Positions 48,826 to 58,208 of a DNA stretch of 64,000 nucleotides are shown here, piece after piece. Source of the stretch: Cyanobacteriota bacterium (lineage in GTDB: Bacteria; Cyanobacteriota; Cyanobacteriia; CACIAM-69d); NCBI GenBank assembly GCA_022402445.1, contig JAKRSF010000013.1, forward strand, positions 62,001 to 126,000, in the 5' to 3' direction. The translations under genes and the position numbers were made by a program. The notes beneath the pieces are model-generated. The model did no database searches. It saw nothing but the letters and a program-made list of their open reading frames with translations, and was not told the DNA's origin. How positions within the stretch are numbered: position 1 is the stretch's first letter; each line of letters starts with the position of its first letter.

Positions 48826-49817
48826 GTCACCAGCCCCCAGCGATGGAGACACAGCACCGCCGCCGTGGACACCACCCACCCCGCCGCCGTCAGCAGCATC
48901 GCCCAGTCCGACAGCAACATCTCCTCGGGCCGTTCACTCGTGGCGATCGCCCCCTTACCCCCCATCTCCCGCCGCCGCAGGGCCTCCTTCGGATCACTCA
49001 CCAACTGGTAGCGGAACACCCCATAGAGCACAAACGGCACCGTAATCAACATCCACTTCGTCGGAGCCCCCTGCAACTGCGGCCCCGCGCTCCAGAGGGA
49101 ATAGAACACGATCGCACTCGACGACACAATCCCCTCCATGCGGCTGAGCAAATCCATCGAATAGCGCAGCAGCACCGATCGCGTCTGGATGGGCTGCCCC
49201 TGGCGCTGGCCCTCGCCAAACTCCAGCATCAGCGCCCAGCGCAACTCCGCCTTCCGCTTCTCGATCGCGAAAAACAGCGACAGCATACTGATGCACAGCA
49301 AAAACCACGGGGAAAGGATCACCCCCGTCGCGCAGCCCCCCGCCACCGCCCGCAGCACAAACCCCGCCGCAATGCACATCACATCCAGCACAATTGTCCG
49401 CTTCAGACGGTAGTTATAGGCCACCTGCAACAGGCCATAGGCCACCAACGTGATCCCCAACGGCACCGCCTGGGCAAACCCCACCGCCACGCCCCCCGCC
49501 AGCAGCACCACCGCCATTCCCCAGGCCAGGGGGATTGGCACCTGCCCCGCCGCGATCGGCCGATGGCGCTTGATCGGATGCAGGCGATCGGCCGCCACGT
49601 CCATCAAATCGTTAATCAAATAAAAACCACTCGACACCGCCGCAAAGGCTGCGAAGGCGATCGCCACCTGGAGGGCAATCAATGGGCTGATTTCAAAGGC
49701 AAACAGGGGTGCCGCTGCAATCAACACATTTTTTGTCCACTGTTTCGGGCGAAGGGCCTTCACCAGGGCCTTGGGATTGGGGCGGGGAGACGATCGCGGC
49801 GGCGGAGAAACCGTCAT
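48822..49817 (-). CDS. UbiA-superfamily prenyltransferase, decaprenyl-phosphate phosphoribosyltransferase-like
   Basis: 331 residues, about eight or nine membrane segments. It starts with LRPKQWTKNVLIAAAPLFA, the hallmark of the phosphoribosyltransferase branch of UbiA. The catalytic motif is NDLMDVAAD followed by RHRPIAAG. The branch-typical LLRYSMDLLSRMEGIVSSSAIVFYSLWS is also present. The family enzyme moves phosphoribose from PRPP onto polyprenyl phosphate. It heads a four-gene minus-strand group and overlaps the HAD gene by four bases. Confidence 0.85.
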   Translation of the reverse strand: MTVSPPPRSSPRPNPKALVKALRPKQWTKNVLIAAAPLFAFEISPLIALQVAIAFAAFAAVSSGFYLINDLMDVAADRLHPIKRHRPIAAGQVPIPLAWGMAVVLLAGGVAVGFAQAVPLGITLVAYGLLQVAYNYRLKRTIVLDVMCIAAGFVLRAVAGGCATGVILSPWFLLCISMLSLFFAIEKRKAELRWALMLEFGEGQRQGQPIQTRSVLLRYSMDLLSRMEGIVSSSAIVFYSLWSAGPQLQGAPTKWMLITVPFVLYGVFRYQLVSDPKEALRRREMGGKGAIATSERPEEMLLSDWAMLLTAAGWVVSTAAVLCLHRWGLVT

Positions 49818-50198
49818 AGCACTTGGGGCTCCAGAACCAGGGCAACGGGAGAAACAAGGGCAAATTCAGGGCGGGGCCAACGACGCCCAAGGATTAGATC
49901 AACCCAGCGAGGGGCAATCCACCGGTTTATGGCCCTAAACCCCTAGGAATTCGCACCAATCCTGGCACACGCTTCCCACAACGTCCTCCCCGGGCGGGGG
50001 AAATGTTTTTTAAGTGACTAGGGGCACTCCGGAGCCGCGCCAACAGCGTCGGTCCTAGGGACGCGATCGCCCCCCCATGGCGGACCGCGCGATCGCCTGA
50101 AATGACCGAAATTTAAGGGAATCGAAGCTTTGTTAACCGCCGCGATCGGCCCCAAAGCCCCATGCTAGAGTCGAACCGATCTACCCGGCAGAGACGGA
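49818..50198. other. Divergent intergenic region, UbiA-like / malQ
   Basis: A 381-bp spacer with no supported gene. A TGCTAGAGT sequence (50163-50171) could be an extended -10 for malQ, but I see no matching -35. Promoters of both flanking genes must lie here. Confidence 0.45.
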
Positions 50199-51707
50199 AT
50201 GGCAATTTTCCGAGCCAGCGGCATTCTTCTTCACCCCACCTCCCTCCCCGGTCGCTTTGGCATTGGCGATCTGGGGCAGGCGGCCTATCGCTTCGTGGAC
50301 TTTTTGGGGGACAGCGGCCAGCAAATCTGGCAAATTCTGCCCCTGGGGCCGACGGGCTACGGTAATTCCCCCTACATGTGCTATTCCGCCCTGGCAGGCA
50401 ATCCCCTGTTGATTGATCTCGATGCCCTGCGGGAAGAGGGGCTCCTGGAGGAATCGGAACTCGACCCAGGGCGGCCCACCGAGGGCGATCGCGTGGACTT
50501 CGACGCGGTGATTCCCTACAAAATGGCCCTCCTCCACCGGGCCTATGGCCGCTTCAAGGATGGGGCCAACCCGGACCTGGCCCAGGAATTTGAGCAGTTT
50601 TGTGAGGCGCAGCAATCCTGGCTGGAGGACTATGCCCTGTTCATCGCCGTGAAGCGCACCACGGACGATGCCCCCTGGTATGACTGGGAACCGGCCCTGG
50701 CCAAGCGGGAACCGGAGGCCCTGGCGGCGTGGCGCGATCGCCTCGGGGACGAGGTTGGCTTCAGCAAATATGTGCAGTTCGAGTTTTTCCGCCAGTGGCA
50801 GGCCCTGAAAGCCTACGCCAACGATCGCGGCATTGCCATCTTTGGCGATATTCCTATCTATGTGGCGGGCGACAGCGCGGACGTATGGGCCAACCCCGAC
50901 CTCTTTTGCCTCAACCCCGAAACGGGCAAAGCGGCCCTGATGGCGGGCGTACCGCCGGACTATTTCAGCGAAACGGGCCAACTCTGGGGCAATCCGGTCT
51001 ACGACTGGGATGCCCTGGCGGCCACGGGCTACCGCTGGTGGATCGAGCGGTTCCGCCATACCCTCACCGTGGTGGACTGGATTCGGGTGGACCATTTCCG
51101 AGGGTTTGAAGGCTATTGGGCGGTGCCGGAGGGGGAAACTACGGCGATCGCGGGGGAGTGGCTCCCCGGTCCGGGGGCGGCCCTGTTCGAGGCGGTGGAT
51201 CAAGCCCTGGGGCAACTGCCGATCATTGCCGAAGATTTGGGCATCATCACGCCGGAGGTGGAGGCCCTGCGCGATCGCTTCGGGTTCCCTGGCATGAAGA
51301 TCCTGCACTTCGCCTTCGATTCCGGCGCGGGCAACCCCTATCTGCCCCACAACTTCGGCAGCCCCAATTATTTGATCTACACGGGCACCCACGACAACGA
51401 CACGACGGTGGGCTGGTTCCGCCAGCGATCGCCCGAAGACCAGGAGCGCGTCTACAACTACCTCGGCTACGGCAACCCCGACAGTATCCACTGGGACTTG
51501 ATCCGCGCCGCCCACGCCTCCGTGGCCGTCTGGTCGATCATTCCCCTCCAGGATCTCTTTGGCCTCGGAACTGAATGCCGGTTTAATACCCCCGGCCTAG
51601 CCACGGGCAACTGGGACTGGCGCTACGGCCCCGATGACTGCACCGACGCGATCGCCCAGCGCCTGCGGTGGCTCACGGAACTATACGGCCGAGCGCCCCA
51701 ATCCTAG
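50199..51707 (+). CDS. malQ: 4-alpha-glucanotransferase (GH77)
   Basis: 502 residues, the size of plant- and cyanobacterial-type D-enzyme. It transfers alpha-1,4-glucan segments in glycogen and maltooligosaccharide metabolism. Signatures: GILLHPTSLPGRFGIGDLG at the start, the catalytic Asp in WIRVDHFRGFEGYW, the acid/base Glu in IIAEDLGIITPEV and the stabilising Asp in THDNDTTVGW. No extra domains. It likely works with the GH57 enzyme on storage glucan. Confidence 0.96.
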   Translation: MAIFRASGILLHPTSLPGRFGIGDLGQAAYRFVDFLGDSGQQIWQILPLGPTGYGNSPYMCYSALAGNPLLIDLDALREEGLLEESELDPGRPTEGDRVDFDAVIPYKMALLHRAYGRFKDGANPDLAQEFEQFCEAQQSWLEDYALFIAVKRTTDDAPWYDWEPALAKREPEALAAWRDRLGDEVGFSKYVQFEFFRQWQALKAYANDRGIAIFGDIPIYVAGDSADVWANPDLFCLNPETGKAALMAGVPPDYFSETGQLWGNPVYDWDALAATGYRWWIERFRHTLTVVDWIRVDHFRGFEGYWAVPEGETTAIAGEWLPGPGAALFEAVDQALGQLPIIAEDLGIITPEVEALRDRFGFPGMKILHFAFDSGAGNPYLPHNFGSPNYLIYTGTHDNDTTVGWFRQRSPEDQERVYNYLGYGNPDSIHWDLIRAAHASVAVWSIIPLQDLFGLGTECRFNTPGLATGNWDWRYGPDDCTDAIAQRLRWLTELYGRAPQS

Positions 51708-51902
51708 GGATTGCCTAGGGATCGAGGGTTCCGGGGCGATCGCACAGCCCCCCACCGGCCCCCTCGATCCTGCCCAGTCCGCCGCGATCGTGTTGCACAA
51801 TCCCCCAGGAACCCCGCCCATGGGGGACAATCTCGGGTTATGCACCCGGACAGCCGTCCGTGGGAGCGTTAGGCTGACGTAAGAGGCCCGAGTCAGATCC
51901 CC

Positions 51903-52622
51903 ATGAGCAGAGATTTTGCAAAACGCCGTCTGGAGGTCGCCCAAGTCGTCCCTGAAGCCTTCCTGGCGGAATTTTGCCAGCGGGACGCGGGGACGCGGCG
52001 TTTTCTGCTCAATGCCCTGACCCTCTTCGCCGCCATTTCCCCCGAGCAGCAGCACCAGGCCATCAATGATCTGATCCAGTCAGAAATTTTTCTGCTGGCG
52101 GAAAAATCCCTTCAATTCCTCCAGCGCCGCGTCAAGGATGTTCTCTACCCGTTCCACATTGCCAAGGAACTGGAAGACGACGATATTCGGGAATATTACT
52201 ACCGCTATTACATGCAAACGGGCCAAATTCCTGAGCGCCTCACGCCGGAATACCTGAATGTCATGCTGAAATTCATCGTGGGCGTTGAGCTACTCAAAAC
52301 CCTCTTTCGCATGAGTTTCATGGAGCAGCAGCGGTTCTTTGAAATTCAGGGCAAATATTCAACCCAGGCCCTCCTTTTCTATCGCTACATTAAACCCATT
52401 CGTCGCAAGCTAGCCCGAGAGCGCGTCACTTCCCGCGATCCCTCCGGCACCCATTACTATCAGCATCCCAAGCTCGATGATGCGGAATTGATGGACTATA
52501 TTTTTGATATTTTTGACCTGGAAACGATTGTGCATCTGGGGGAATTTTCAGAAAAATTATCCTTCGAGCCAGACTACATCTACGCCAAGGAAACGGATGA
52601 CGATCGCGACGTCATTTCCTAG
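51903..52622 (+). CDS. Unknown soluble helical protein
   Basis: 239 residues that I do not recognise. The composition is helical and charged, with many Arg, Tyr and Phe (REYYYRYYMQTGQ, FQLL-type repeats) and an acidic end (KETDDDRDV). No signal peptide, membrane helix or metal motif. It begins MSRDFAKRRLEVAQVVPEAFLAEF. It may be a cyanobacterial conserved protein. It is read after malQ with a 195-bp gap and has lower GC than its neighbours. Confidence 0.65.
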   Translation: MSRDFAKRRLEVAQVVPEAFLAEFCQRDAGTRRFLLNALTLFAAISPEQQHQAINDLIQSEIFLLAEKSLQFLQRRVKDVLYPFHIAKELEDDDIREYYYRYYMQTGQIPERLTPEYLNVMLKFIVGVELLKTLFRMSFMEQQRFFEIQGKYSTQALLFYRYIKPIRRKLARERVTSRDPSGTHYYQHPKLDDAELMDYIFDIFDLETIVHLGEFSEKLSFEPDYIYAKETDDDRDVIS

Positions 52623-52669
52623 GCAATTTTCCTCAAGTCCGATGGCATCCCCATCCACACTGACGGGGG

Positions 52670-52694
52670 CAAGGGGTTTGATTGGCCCCCCTTG
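52670..52694. repeat. Degenerate member of the 20-bp palindrome family
   Basis: CAAGGGG and CCCCTTG arms are preserved, but the centre is expanded to TTTGATTGGCC. It lies between the converging 51903 gene and ispF, as the other copies lie at gene ends. Confidence 0.5.
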
Positions 52695-52727
52695 TCCCAA
52701 AGCCAGTCCCCAGCGATCGCGGGAATC

Positions 52728-53246
52728 CTAACCCTTAGCCAGCAGGACAACCGCATAGGCAGCGATGCCCTCCTCGCGGCCCGTGGGTCCGAGCCCTTCA
52801 TTGGTGGTGGCCTTGACGCCGATGCGATCGCGCTCAATGCTCAAGGCCGCCCCCAAGGCCCGTTTCATGGCCTCGATGTGGGGTTTGAGCTTCGGGCGCT
52901 CCGCCACCACGGTCGAATCAATATTGATCACCCGCCAGCCGCGATCGCGCACCAGCCGATGCACCTGGGTCAATAGTTTTAGGCTATCGGCCCCCTCCCA
53001 CTGGGGATCCGTCGGCGGGAAATAGTGGCCAATATCCCCCAAACTCAAGGCCCCCAACATGGCATCCATGATCGCGTGGGTGAGCACATCCGCATCGCTA
53101 TGGCCCACCAGGCCCAACTCATGCTCAATGCACACGCCCCCCAGGATCAACCGGCGATCGCGCCCCAGCCGATGGATGTCATAGCCATTACCAATGCGTA
53201 CGTCCACGGGTTTGTCTCGCCCCCAATGCGTATCAGTCAAGATCAA
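52728..53246 (-). CDS. ispF: 2-C-methyl-D-erythritol 2,4-cyclodiphosphate synthase
   Basis: 172 residues, MEP pathway enzyme. The conserved start [12 protein letters not shown] has the zinc ligands D and [39 protein letters not shown] and [22 protein letters not shown] follow. The ATG at 53246 adds 15 residues before VRIG; a GTG at 53207 would remove most of them. Isoprenoid precursors feed pigments and quinones. Confidence 0.95.
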   Translation of the reverse strand: MILTDTHWGRDKPVDVRIGNGYDIHRLGRDRRLILGGVCIEHELGLVGHSDADVLTHAIMDAMLGALSLGDIGHYFPPTDPQWEGADSLKLLTQVHRLVRDRGWRVINIDSTVVAERPKLKPHIEAMKRALGAALSIERDRIGVKATTNEGLGPTGREEGIAAYAVVLLAKG

Positions 53247-53309
53247 CGCCAGCCATCATGCCACGGCCCCGCGATCGCATCACAAGTTTTGCAGCCCATC
53301 AGAGAAGAA

Positions 53310-54110
53310 CTAGGACTTTCTCCTATCTGACGCCTCTCGCTTGAGCTTTTCAAGTTGGGAGCAGGATGCCACCCCATACACCATTTCCCGTGCCCAATGC
53401 TCGCAGTTGTAGGTCATCTTGTTCCAAACACGACCATGGGCATTGAGAATTGCCGCCTTAGAAGCCTCAATGCGGGCCTGAATTTGGTGATAGGGAATGG
53501 CAGCATCAAGTTTTTCCTTCAAAAGCCAGCGCTCATCATAGGGCATATGATGAACGTAGCCGACGCCAATCTCCGCAATGCGATTATTGGGCTGAACCGT
53601 CGGGCCAGAAAAGAAATGCACCACCTCAAATCCTGTCGCCGCCGCAATCACAACCCCATAATGCTCATAGTCGCGATCGCATTCGTCCTTGCAAGGAAAC
53701 ACAACTAGGTCGCCAGGATTGACTTCAAAATTATTTGGCTTGCGATCCAACAATGCCACAAGTTGCGAGAGTCTTACAAATTGAAATTCAACGCGATCAA
53801 ATAGGGGCTGCACCCAATGGGGATCATAGTAATTAACCGATTTAGAGATATCCTGAAACACCTCATTGACTCGTCCCATATGTCTTGCAATGGTTCTCAT
53901 CGAATCTCGATGTTGAGACATCGAAATTGACCGAAATTGCGTGTCGATCTTGATGCCAAGCAGTTCAGCCGCTTGAGATGCAGCCGCTATTAATCCTCGA
54001 TCCTTAGTATGGCGGCAAATTTGGCTTAACTCGTGCCGAAAGTGTCCATCATGAATGAGTTCATGGTAATCGGCAATTTTATGGAGGATTTTGGTAGGAT
54101 CAGATTTCAT
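53310..54110 (-). CDS. LRAT/NC-domain (NlpC-P60-related) acyltransferase-like protein
   Basis: 266 residues from the ATG at 54110 (MKSDPTKILHKIADYHELIH); a TTG at 54128 would add six. The C-terminal half shows the LRAT-type fold: GDLVVFPCKDECDRDYEHYGVVIAA with the catalytic-type His in EHYG, and YNCEHWAREMVYG with NCEH. Family members transfer acyl chains or hydrolyse lipids. The N-terminal 130 residues are helical and unlike known domains. The gene has noticeably lower GC and fewer HIP1 sites than surrounding DNA. A small Ser/Ala-rich gene lies 64 bp upstream, with a terminator between them. Confidence 0.78.
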   Translation of the reverse strand: MKSDPTKILHKIADYHELIHDGHFRHELSQICRHTKDRGLIAAASQAAELLGIKIDTQFRSISMSQHRDSMRTIARHMGRVNEVFQDISKSVNYYDPHWVQPLFDRVEFQFVRLSQLVALLDRKPNNFEVNPGDLVVFPCKDECDRDYEHYGVVIAAATGFEVVHFFSGPTVQPNNRIAEIGVGYVHHMPYDERWLLKEKLDAAIPYHQIQARIEASKAAILNAHGRVWNKMTYNCEHWAREMVYGVASCSQLEKLKREASDRRKS

Positions 54111-54125
54111 AGCAATTCCAAAAAG

Positions 54126-54154
54126 CAAAAAAGCCGCCCCGTACCAGGGCGACT
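54126..54154 (-). terminator. Intrinsic terminator after the small Ser/Ala gene
   Basis: Read on the minus strand, AGTCGCCC pairs with GGGGCGGCT (one T-G) around a TGGTAC loop, and a T-tract follows (A-run 54126-54132 on the plus strand). It lies between the 73-residue gene and the LRAT-like start. Confidence 0.65.
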
Positions 54155-54174
54155 TGCGTGCCGTATCAACAACG

Positions 54175-54396
54175 CTAGGATTTTGACCGGTCGGACGAAG
54201 AAGCAGACTGCTGAGCTTGGTGCTCTTTTGCGAGGCGCTCCATCTCCTCCACCAAGCCCGAAGAAACTACAACTTCACCCATCTTGGAGAGTATGGAGCT
54301 GGCCTTAAACGCGGAGGAGGCAACCTTCGAGGCTTGAGAAGCGGAAGAGACCCCTTTGGAAGCCTGCGAAGCGGGAACACCGGCGGAAAAACTCAT
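54175..54396 (-). CDS. Small Ser/Ala-rich repeat protein beside the LRAT gene
   Basis: 73 residues, unknown. It starts MSFSAGVPASQASKGVSS and repeats A(S)xASK-like units (ASQASKG, ASQASKV, AFKASS) before an amphipathic end (GLVEEMERLAKEHQAQ). No membrane segment or signal peptide. A GGGAG ribosome site lies eight bases upstream of the ATG. It precedes the LRAT-like gene on the same strand with a terminator between. Confidence 0.6.
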   Translation of the reverse strand: MSFSAGVPASQASKGVSSASQASKVASSAFKASSILSKMGEVVVSSGLVEEMERLAKEHQAQQSASSSDRSKS

Positions 54397-54550
54397 CTTT
54401 TTACTCCCACTAGGGGCCTTATATCTCGCTCACTAAATCTTAACCAGCGAGCGAGCTGCCTGTCACGTCACCCGCCAACACTCAAACAACTGGCTCTCAG
54501 GGAATTGACCGGTAGACCAGAACGCGATCGCCCCACCCCCCAGCAACCCA

Positions 54551-55546
54551 CTAGCGATAAATCTGGCCATCCGGCATCGTCGCACAAAACAAATTCGCCC
54601 CCGACAAATTCGCACTACTAATATCCGCCCGATTCATCAACACCTTCGTCAAATTCGCATCCTTAAGGATCGACCGAATCAAATGGGCCTCCACCAAATC
54701 CGCCTGGGATAAATCCGCCCGCGACAGATCCGCCCGCGACAGATCCGCCCGCGTCAGCCGCGCATAGGTCAAATCCGCCTGGAGCAGCGTCGTCTCCTTC
54801 AGGGTCGCATCCACCAGCATCGCCATTTGCAGCAGCGCCCCATTCAAATTCGCCCCATCCAAACAGGCCCGCTCCAGCCGCGCCGCCGTCAAATTCGCCT
54901 TCACCAGCGACGTTTTCACCAACTGGCAATCCGCCAGCGTCGCCTTCGTCATCAGCGCCCCATTCAAATTCGCCCCATTCAGCGTCGCCCCCCGCAGCAT
55001 CGTCTCCCGCAGATTCGCCCCCGTCAGGGTCGCCCGGGTCAGATCCGCCCCCGTCAGGTCCGCCCCCTGCAAATCCGCAAAACTCAAATCCGCCCCCCGC
55101 AGATTCGCCCCCTGATACACCCGCTTCTCCTCCCGCAGGTTTGCCCCCCGCAGGCAGGCCCCGCGCCCATTGACGCCGCTGAGGTTGGTGTTGCGCAGAT
55201 CCGCCTCCACGAAGCTCGCATCCGTCAGGGTCGCCAGGGCCAAATTGGCATTGCGCAGATCCGCCCCCTGGAGCCGCGCCCCGTGCAGATCCGCATCCCG
55301 CAGATTCGAGGCGCTGAGGTTGGCATTGTCGAGGTTGGCACCGCTGAGTTTGATGTGGGCCAGGTTCGCCCCGCGCATGACCGAGCGGTTGAGGTAAGCC
55401 AAGATCAAGTTGGCGCGGCTGAGGTCTGCCCCCGTGAAGTTGATGCCCACGAGATCCGCCCGGATGAGCTTGAGGCCGCTGAGGTTCGCGCCGCTGAAAT
55501 TGGTTTTGCCAGCTTGGTAGCGTTGCAGGAGTTCTTGGGCATTCAT
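54551..55546 (-). CDS. Pentapeptide-repeat protein
   Basis: 331 residues, almost entirely A(D/N)LxX repeats that fold as a right-handed beta-helix (for example ANLSGLKLIRADLVGINFTGADLSRANL). A short helical cap (MNAQELLQRYQAGKTNFSG) begins the protein. Cyanobacteria encode many of these; most functions are unknown, although some mimic DNA or interact with membranes. The gene lies 12 bp after the upstream 319-residue gene in what may be one transcript. Confidence 0.92.
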   Translation of the reverse strand: MNAQELLQRYQAGKTNFSGANLSGLKLIRADLVGINFTGADLSRANLILAYLNRSVMRGANLAHIKLSGANLDNANLSASNLRDADLHGARLQGADLRNANLALATLTDASFVEADLRNTNLSGVNGRGACLRGANLREEKRVYQGANLRGADLSFADLQGADLTGADLTRATLTGANLRETMLRGATLNGANLNGALMTKATLADCQLVKTSLVKANLTAARLERACLDGANLNGALLQMAMLVDATLKETTLLQADLTYARLTRADLSRADLSRADLSQADLVEAHLIRSILKDANLTKVLMNRADISSANLSGANLFCATMPDGQIYR

Positions 55547-55558
55547 GCCGGGGGGCGT

Positions 55559-56518
55559 TTAGGGGCGAGTGAAAGCATTTTCGACGGCAAAGAGCGATCG
55601 CTCTACGCCGACGCCCCCATCTTCCTCCCCTTCGGCCATGGCGACGGTGGATTGATCGTCGCTGGGTTGAAAGAGTTCAAAGCCGGGGAATTGGCCCGTT
55701 GCGCCAAAGGATTCGTTGTCTTCGGCCCCCGGATCGGCGGAGTAGATGAGGCGATCGAGCGCCCGCAGCATGGCATCGGCCGTCTGGGCATATTCTTCCA
55801 CTTCTGGGAACCGTTTGACGGTGGCGTTGATGTGTTCGGTGAGTTCTTCGATGGTGGTGAAGGTTTCGCAGAGGCGATAGAGCAGGCGATCGAGCATTTC
55901 GGCTTTGATCGAGGCCCAGGTGTAGGCGTTGAAGCTGGTTTGGGGTTCGAGGGTGAAGAAGCTGAGGATTTTGACCCGCAGGGGGTTGGCGGCGCGCATG
56001 ATGTCGAGGCGGACGCTGAACCAGTCGTAGGCGCTGAGGGGTTTGGGCAGCAGGGGGGTGTTGAAGGTGGGGTGGGGGGGATCGCCGTCGGGGGGGCCGC
56101 TGGGGGGGCTGGGGGCTTCGGGCATGGCGAGGGCGGTGGCTTCGCCGCCGGGGGCGCTGGGGGGCGCGGCGCTGAAGACGGTGGGGAAGGTGTCGGGGGG
56201 GCGGACCTTGGGGGGGGTGGCGGCGGGGTAGAAGGCCGTGAAGAGGTTACACAGTTCGGTGGCGATGACGCCGTAGACGCTGGGTTTGTTGAGGTTGGCG
56301 GCGGCTTGGTGGAGGGTGTAGGTCAGGCGATCGTGGGTGGGGCAGAGCGATCGCATCCGCTTGACGAGCCGCCCGGTGTCGAGGAGGTCAATTTTTTGGT
56401 TATCGCTTTCCCAATGGCCGGTGCAGGCCAGGAGCAGCAGTTTTTTGATGCGCGTGACGTTGCGGTCAGCTTCGAGCTGCTGAACGACCTGCTGCAACTG
56501 GGGATGGACGGTGCTCAT
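55559..56518 (-). CDS. Unknown conserved-looking protein upstream of pentapeptide gene
   Basis: 319 residues from the ATG at 56518 (MSTVHPQLQQVVQQLEADRN). A longer start at 56680 adds 54 residues rich in Pro and Arg and is rejected. Helical N-terminal part with VTRIKKLLLLACTGHWESDNQKIDLL; a Pro-rich linker at about 115-155 (SAAPPSAPGGEATALAMPEAPSPP); and a second helical region (YDWFSVRLDIMRAANPLRVKILSFFT). No motif I can assign. It ends 12 bp before the pentapeptide-repeat gene. HIP1 content and codon use match the host. Confidence 0.7.
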   Translation of the reverse strand: MSTVHPQLQQVVQQLEADRNVTRIKKLLLLACTGHWESDNQKIDLLDTGRLVKRMRSLCPTHDRLTYTLHQAAANLNKPSVYGVIATELCNLFTAFYPAATPPKVRPPDTFPTVFSAAPPSAPGGEATALAMPEAPSPPSGPPDGDPPHPTFNTPLLPKPLSAYDWFSVRLDIMRAANPLRVKILSFFTLEPQTSFNAYTWASIKAEMLDRLLYRLCETFTTIEELTEHINATVKRFPEVEEYAQTADAMLRALDRLIYSADPGAEDNESFGATGQFPGFELFQPSDDQSTVAMAEGEEDGGVGVERSLFAVENAFTRP

Positions 56519-57360
56519 GGGGGCGAACGGGGGAGGACGTTGGCCGGGGCAGCGGCGGTGGGTGGGGGGGCGCGATCGCGCCGGAAGGGCGCAGCAAAAG
56601 GGCGTCATAACGGACACTGCGGTGGCCCATCCATGGGGTCCGGCGATCGCCCCAGGGCTACCGGTGGGCCTAGGAGTCATCGTCCGCGCAGGGAGGCGAC
56701 CCCCCAGAGTGACCTCAGGAACAACCGGCCCGCGTGCGGATGGGCTGCCCCCTGTCTACACCCATTCCAGCGGTTCAGCCGGAGGGTCATGGCGGCCCCG
56801 TCCCCAGGAATCGGGCTCGGGCGGGGGGTCAGGGGCTTTGGGGGCGATGCACCGGCTGGGGGGGGGCTCCGGCGGACGGATCTGGCATAACCAAGGGCAC
56901 CCTAGGGGTTTTAAGTTGGGTCTCGGGTTCGTCCAAGTCAAGTCTAAGCCAGGTTCATGGGCCTAGGGGGCGCGGTGGAAGTTTGGAGCTTACCCTCACC
57001 CAAGATTTAAACCCATTCTTAGGGGCAGCGGATCGCGATCGCGCCTCCAGTTTACGTAATTTTTCGGATAGATCCCCTTCGGAACGCCCCCGCCTTGGAG
57101 ACAACCCAGCAGATGGGAACCGGCGCGATCGCAGGGGTCTGTTTTTTTTTGATAAGCTCAATGGGGACTGAACCAACGGGGACCCAACGCACCCAGGGCA
57201 ATGCTGTAGCAGCCCTACCGTTCCCAACACGCTACCAAACCCCATCGCGTGGTCCGGGCTACCCCAGTCCAACCCTAGCCCCCGCCACCCCCCGGTCTTA
57301 CCCCGCGAACCGTTGAATGGGCTACCCATGCCCCCTGCACCGAAGTACTGACGACACCCT
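56519..57360. other. Intergenic region, 0.84 kb
   Basis: No supported gene. The segment is GC-rich with a run of nine T (57142-57150) after a HIP1 site. The opposite-strand frames look low-complexity and mostly read through the flanking genes. The map promoter should lie near the right end. Confidence 0.5.
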
Positions 57361-58194
57361 ATGAACATTCTGACCGATTTGCTGCCGAAATCCGAGCCCG
57401 CCCCCGGGCCGCGCATCCAAAAGGGCCGTCGGGGCATCGAGATCAAATCGAAGCGCGAAATCGAGATCATGCGTCAGGCCTCGGCCATTGTGGCAACGGT
57501 CCTGAAGGAAATCATGGCCCTGACGGAACCGGGCATGACCACGGCGGATCTGGACGCCCATGCGGAAAAGCGCATCCGCGAAATGGGGGCGGTGCCGAGT
57601 TTTAAGGGCTACCACGGCTTCCCGGCGTCCATCTGCGCCAGCATCAACCATGAGGTGGTCCACGGGATTCCTAGCCGCAAGCGGGTGATCCAAGAGGGGG
57701 ATCTGCTGAAGGTGGATACGGGGGCCTACTTTAATGGCTTCCACGGGGATTCCTGCGTGACGATTCGGGTGGGGCAGGTGCCGGAGGTGGCCGATCGTCT
57801 GGCGACGGTGGCGGAGGAGGCCCTGTTTGCGGGGATCCGTCAGGTGCGGGCGGGGGCGCGGCTGTTGGATATTGCCGGGGCGATCGAGGATGTGGTGAAG
57901 AAGAATCGCTTTGCGGTGGTGGAGGATTTTACGGGCCACGGGGTGGGGCGCAATCTCCATGAGGAACCGGCGGTGTTTAATTTCCGCACGCGGGAGATGC
58001 CGAATGTGCAACTGCGGGCGGGGATGACGCTGGCGATTGAGCCGATCCTGAACCAGGGCTCGAAGAAGACGAAGATTCTGCGCGATCGCTGGACGGCGGT
58101 GACGGTGGATCGGGGCCTGTCGGCCCAGTGGGAGCATACGGTGCTGGTGACGGAGGAGGGCTACGAGATTTTGACCGATCGCACGAAGGTCTAG
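57361..58194 (+). CDS. map: Methionine aminopeptidase type I
   Basis: 277 residues. It removes the initiator Met co-translationally. The metal ligands are seen in [15 protein letters not shown] (two Asp), [13 protein letters not shown] (His), IEPIL (Glu) and WEHTVLV (Glu before His). The long N-terminal lead to about residue 30 ([19 protein letters not shown]) resembles other cyanobacterial MAPs. recQ starts 14 bases later, so the two form an operon. Confidence 0.95.
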   Translation: MNILTDLLPKSEPAPGPRIQKGRRGIEIKSKREIEIMRQASAIVATVLKEIMALTEPGMTTADLDAHAEKRIREMGAVPSFKGYHGFPASICASINHEVVHGIPSRKRVIQEGDLLKVDTGAYFNGFHGDSCVTIRVGQVPEVADRLATVAEEALFAGIRQVRAGARLLDIAGAIEDVVKKNRFAVVEDFTGHGVGRNLHEEPAVFNFRTREMPNVQLRAGMTLAIEPILNQGSKKTKILRDRWTAVTVDRGLSAQWEHTVLVTEEGYEILTDRTKV

Positions 58195-58208
58195 GGTTAG
58201 GGCGCGTA

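Noticed and set aside
50181-51515. A 444-codon minus-strand frame
   Set aside because: Shadow of malQ, whose catalytic motifs are on the plus strand.
54827-56890. A 687-codon plus-strand reading frame antisense to the pentapeptide-repeat and unknown genes
   Set aside because: It is the mirror of the repeat codons (RPIQIRPIQ-like) and of a second minus-strand gene. It has no family resemblance.
57142-57150. Terminator at the T-run upstream of map
   Set aside because: No stable stem precedes the T-run.
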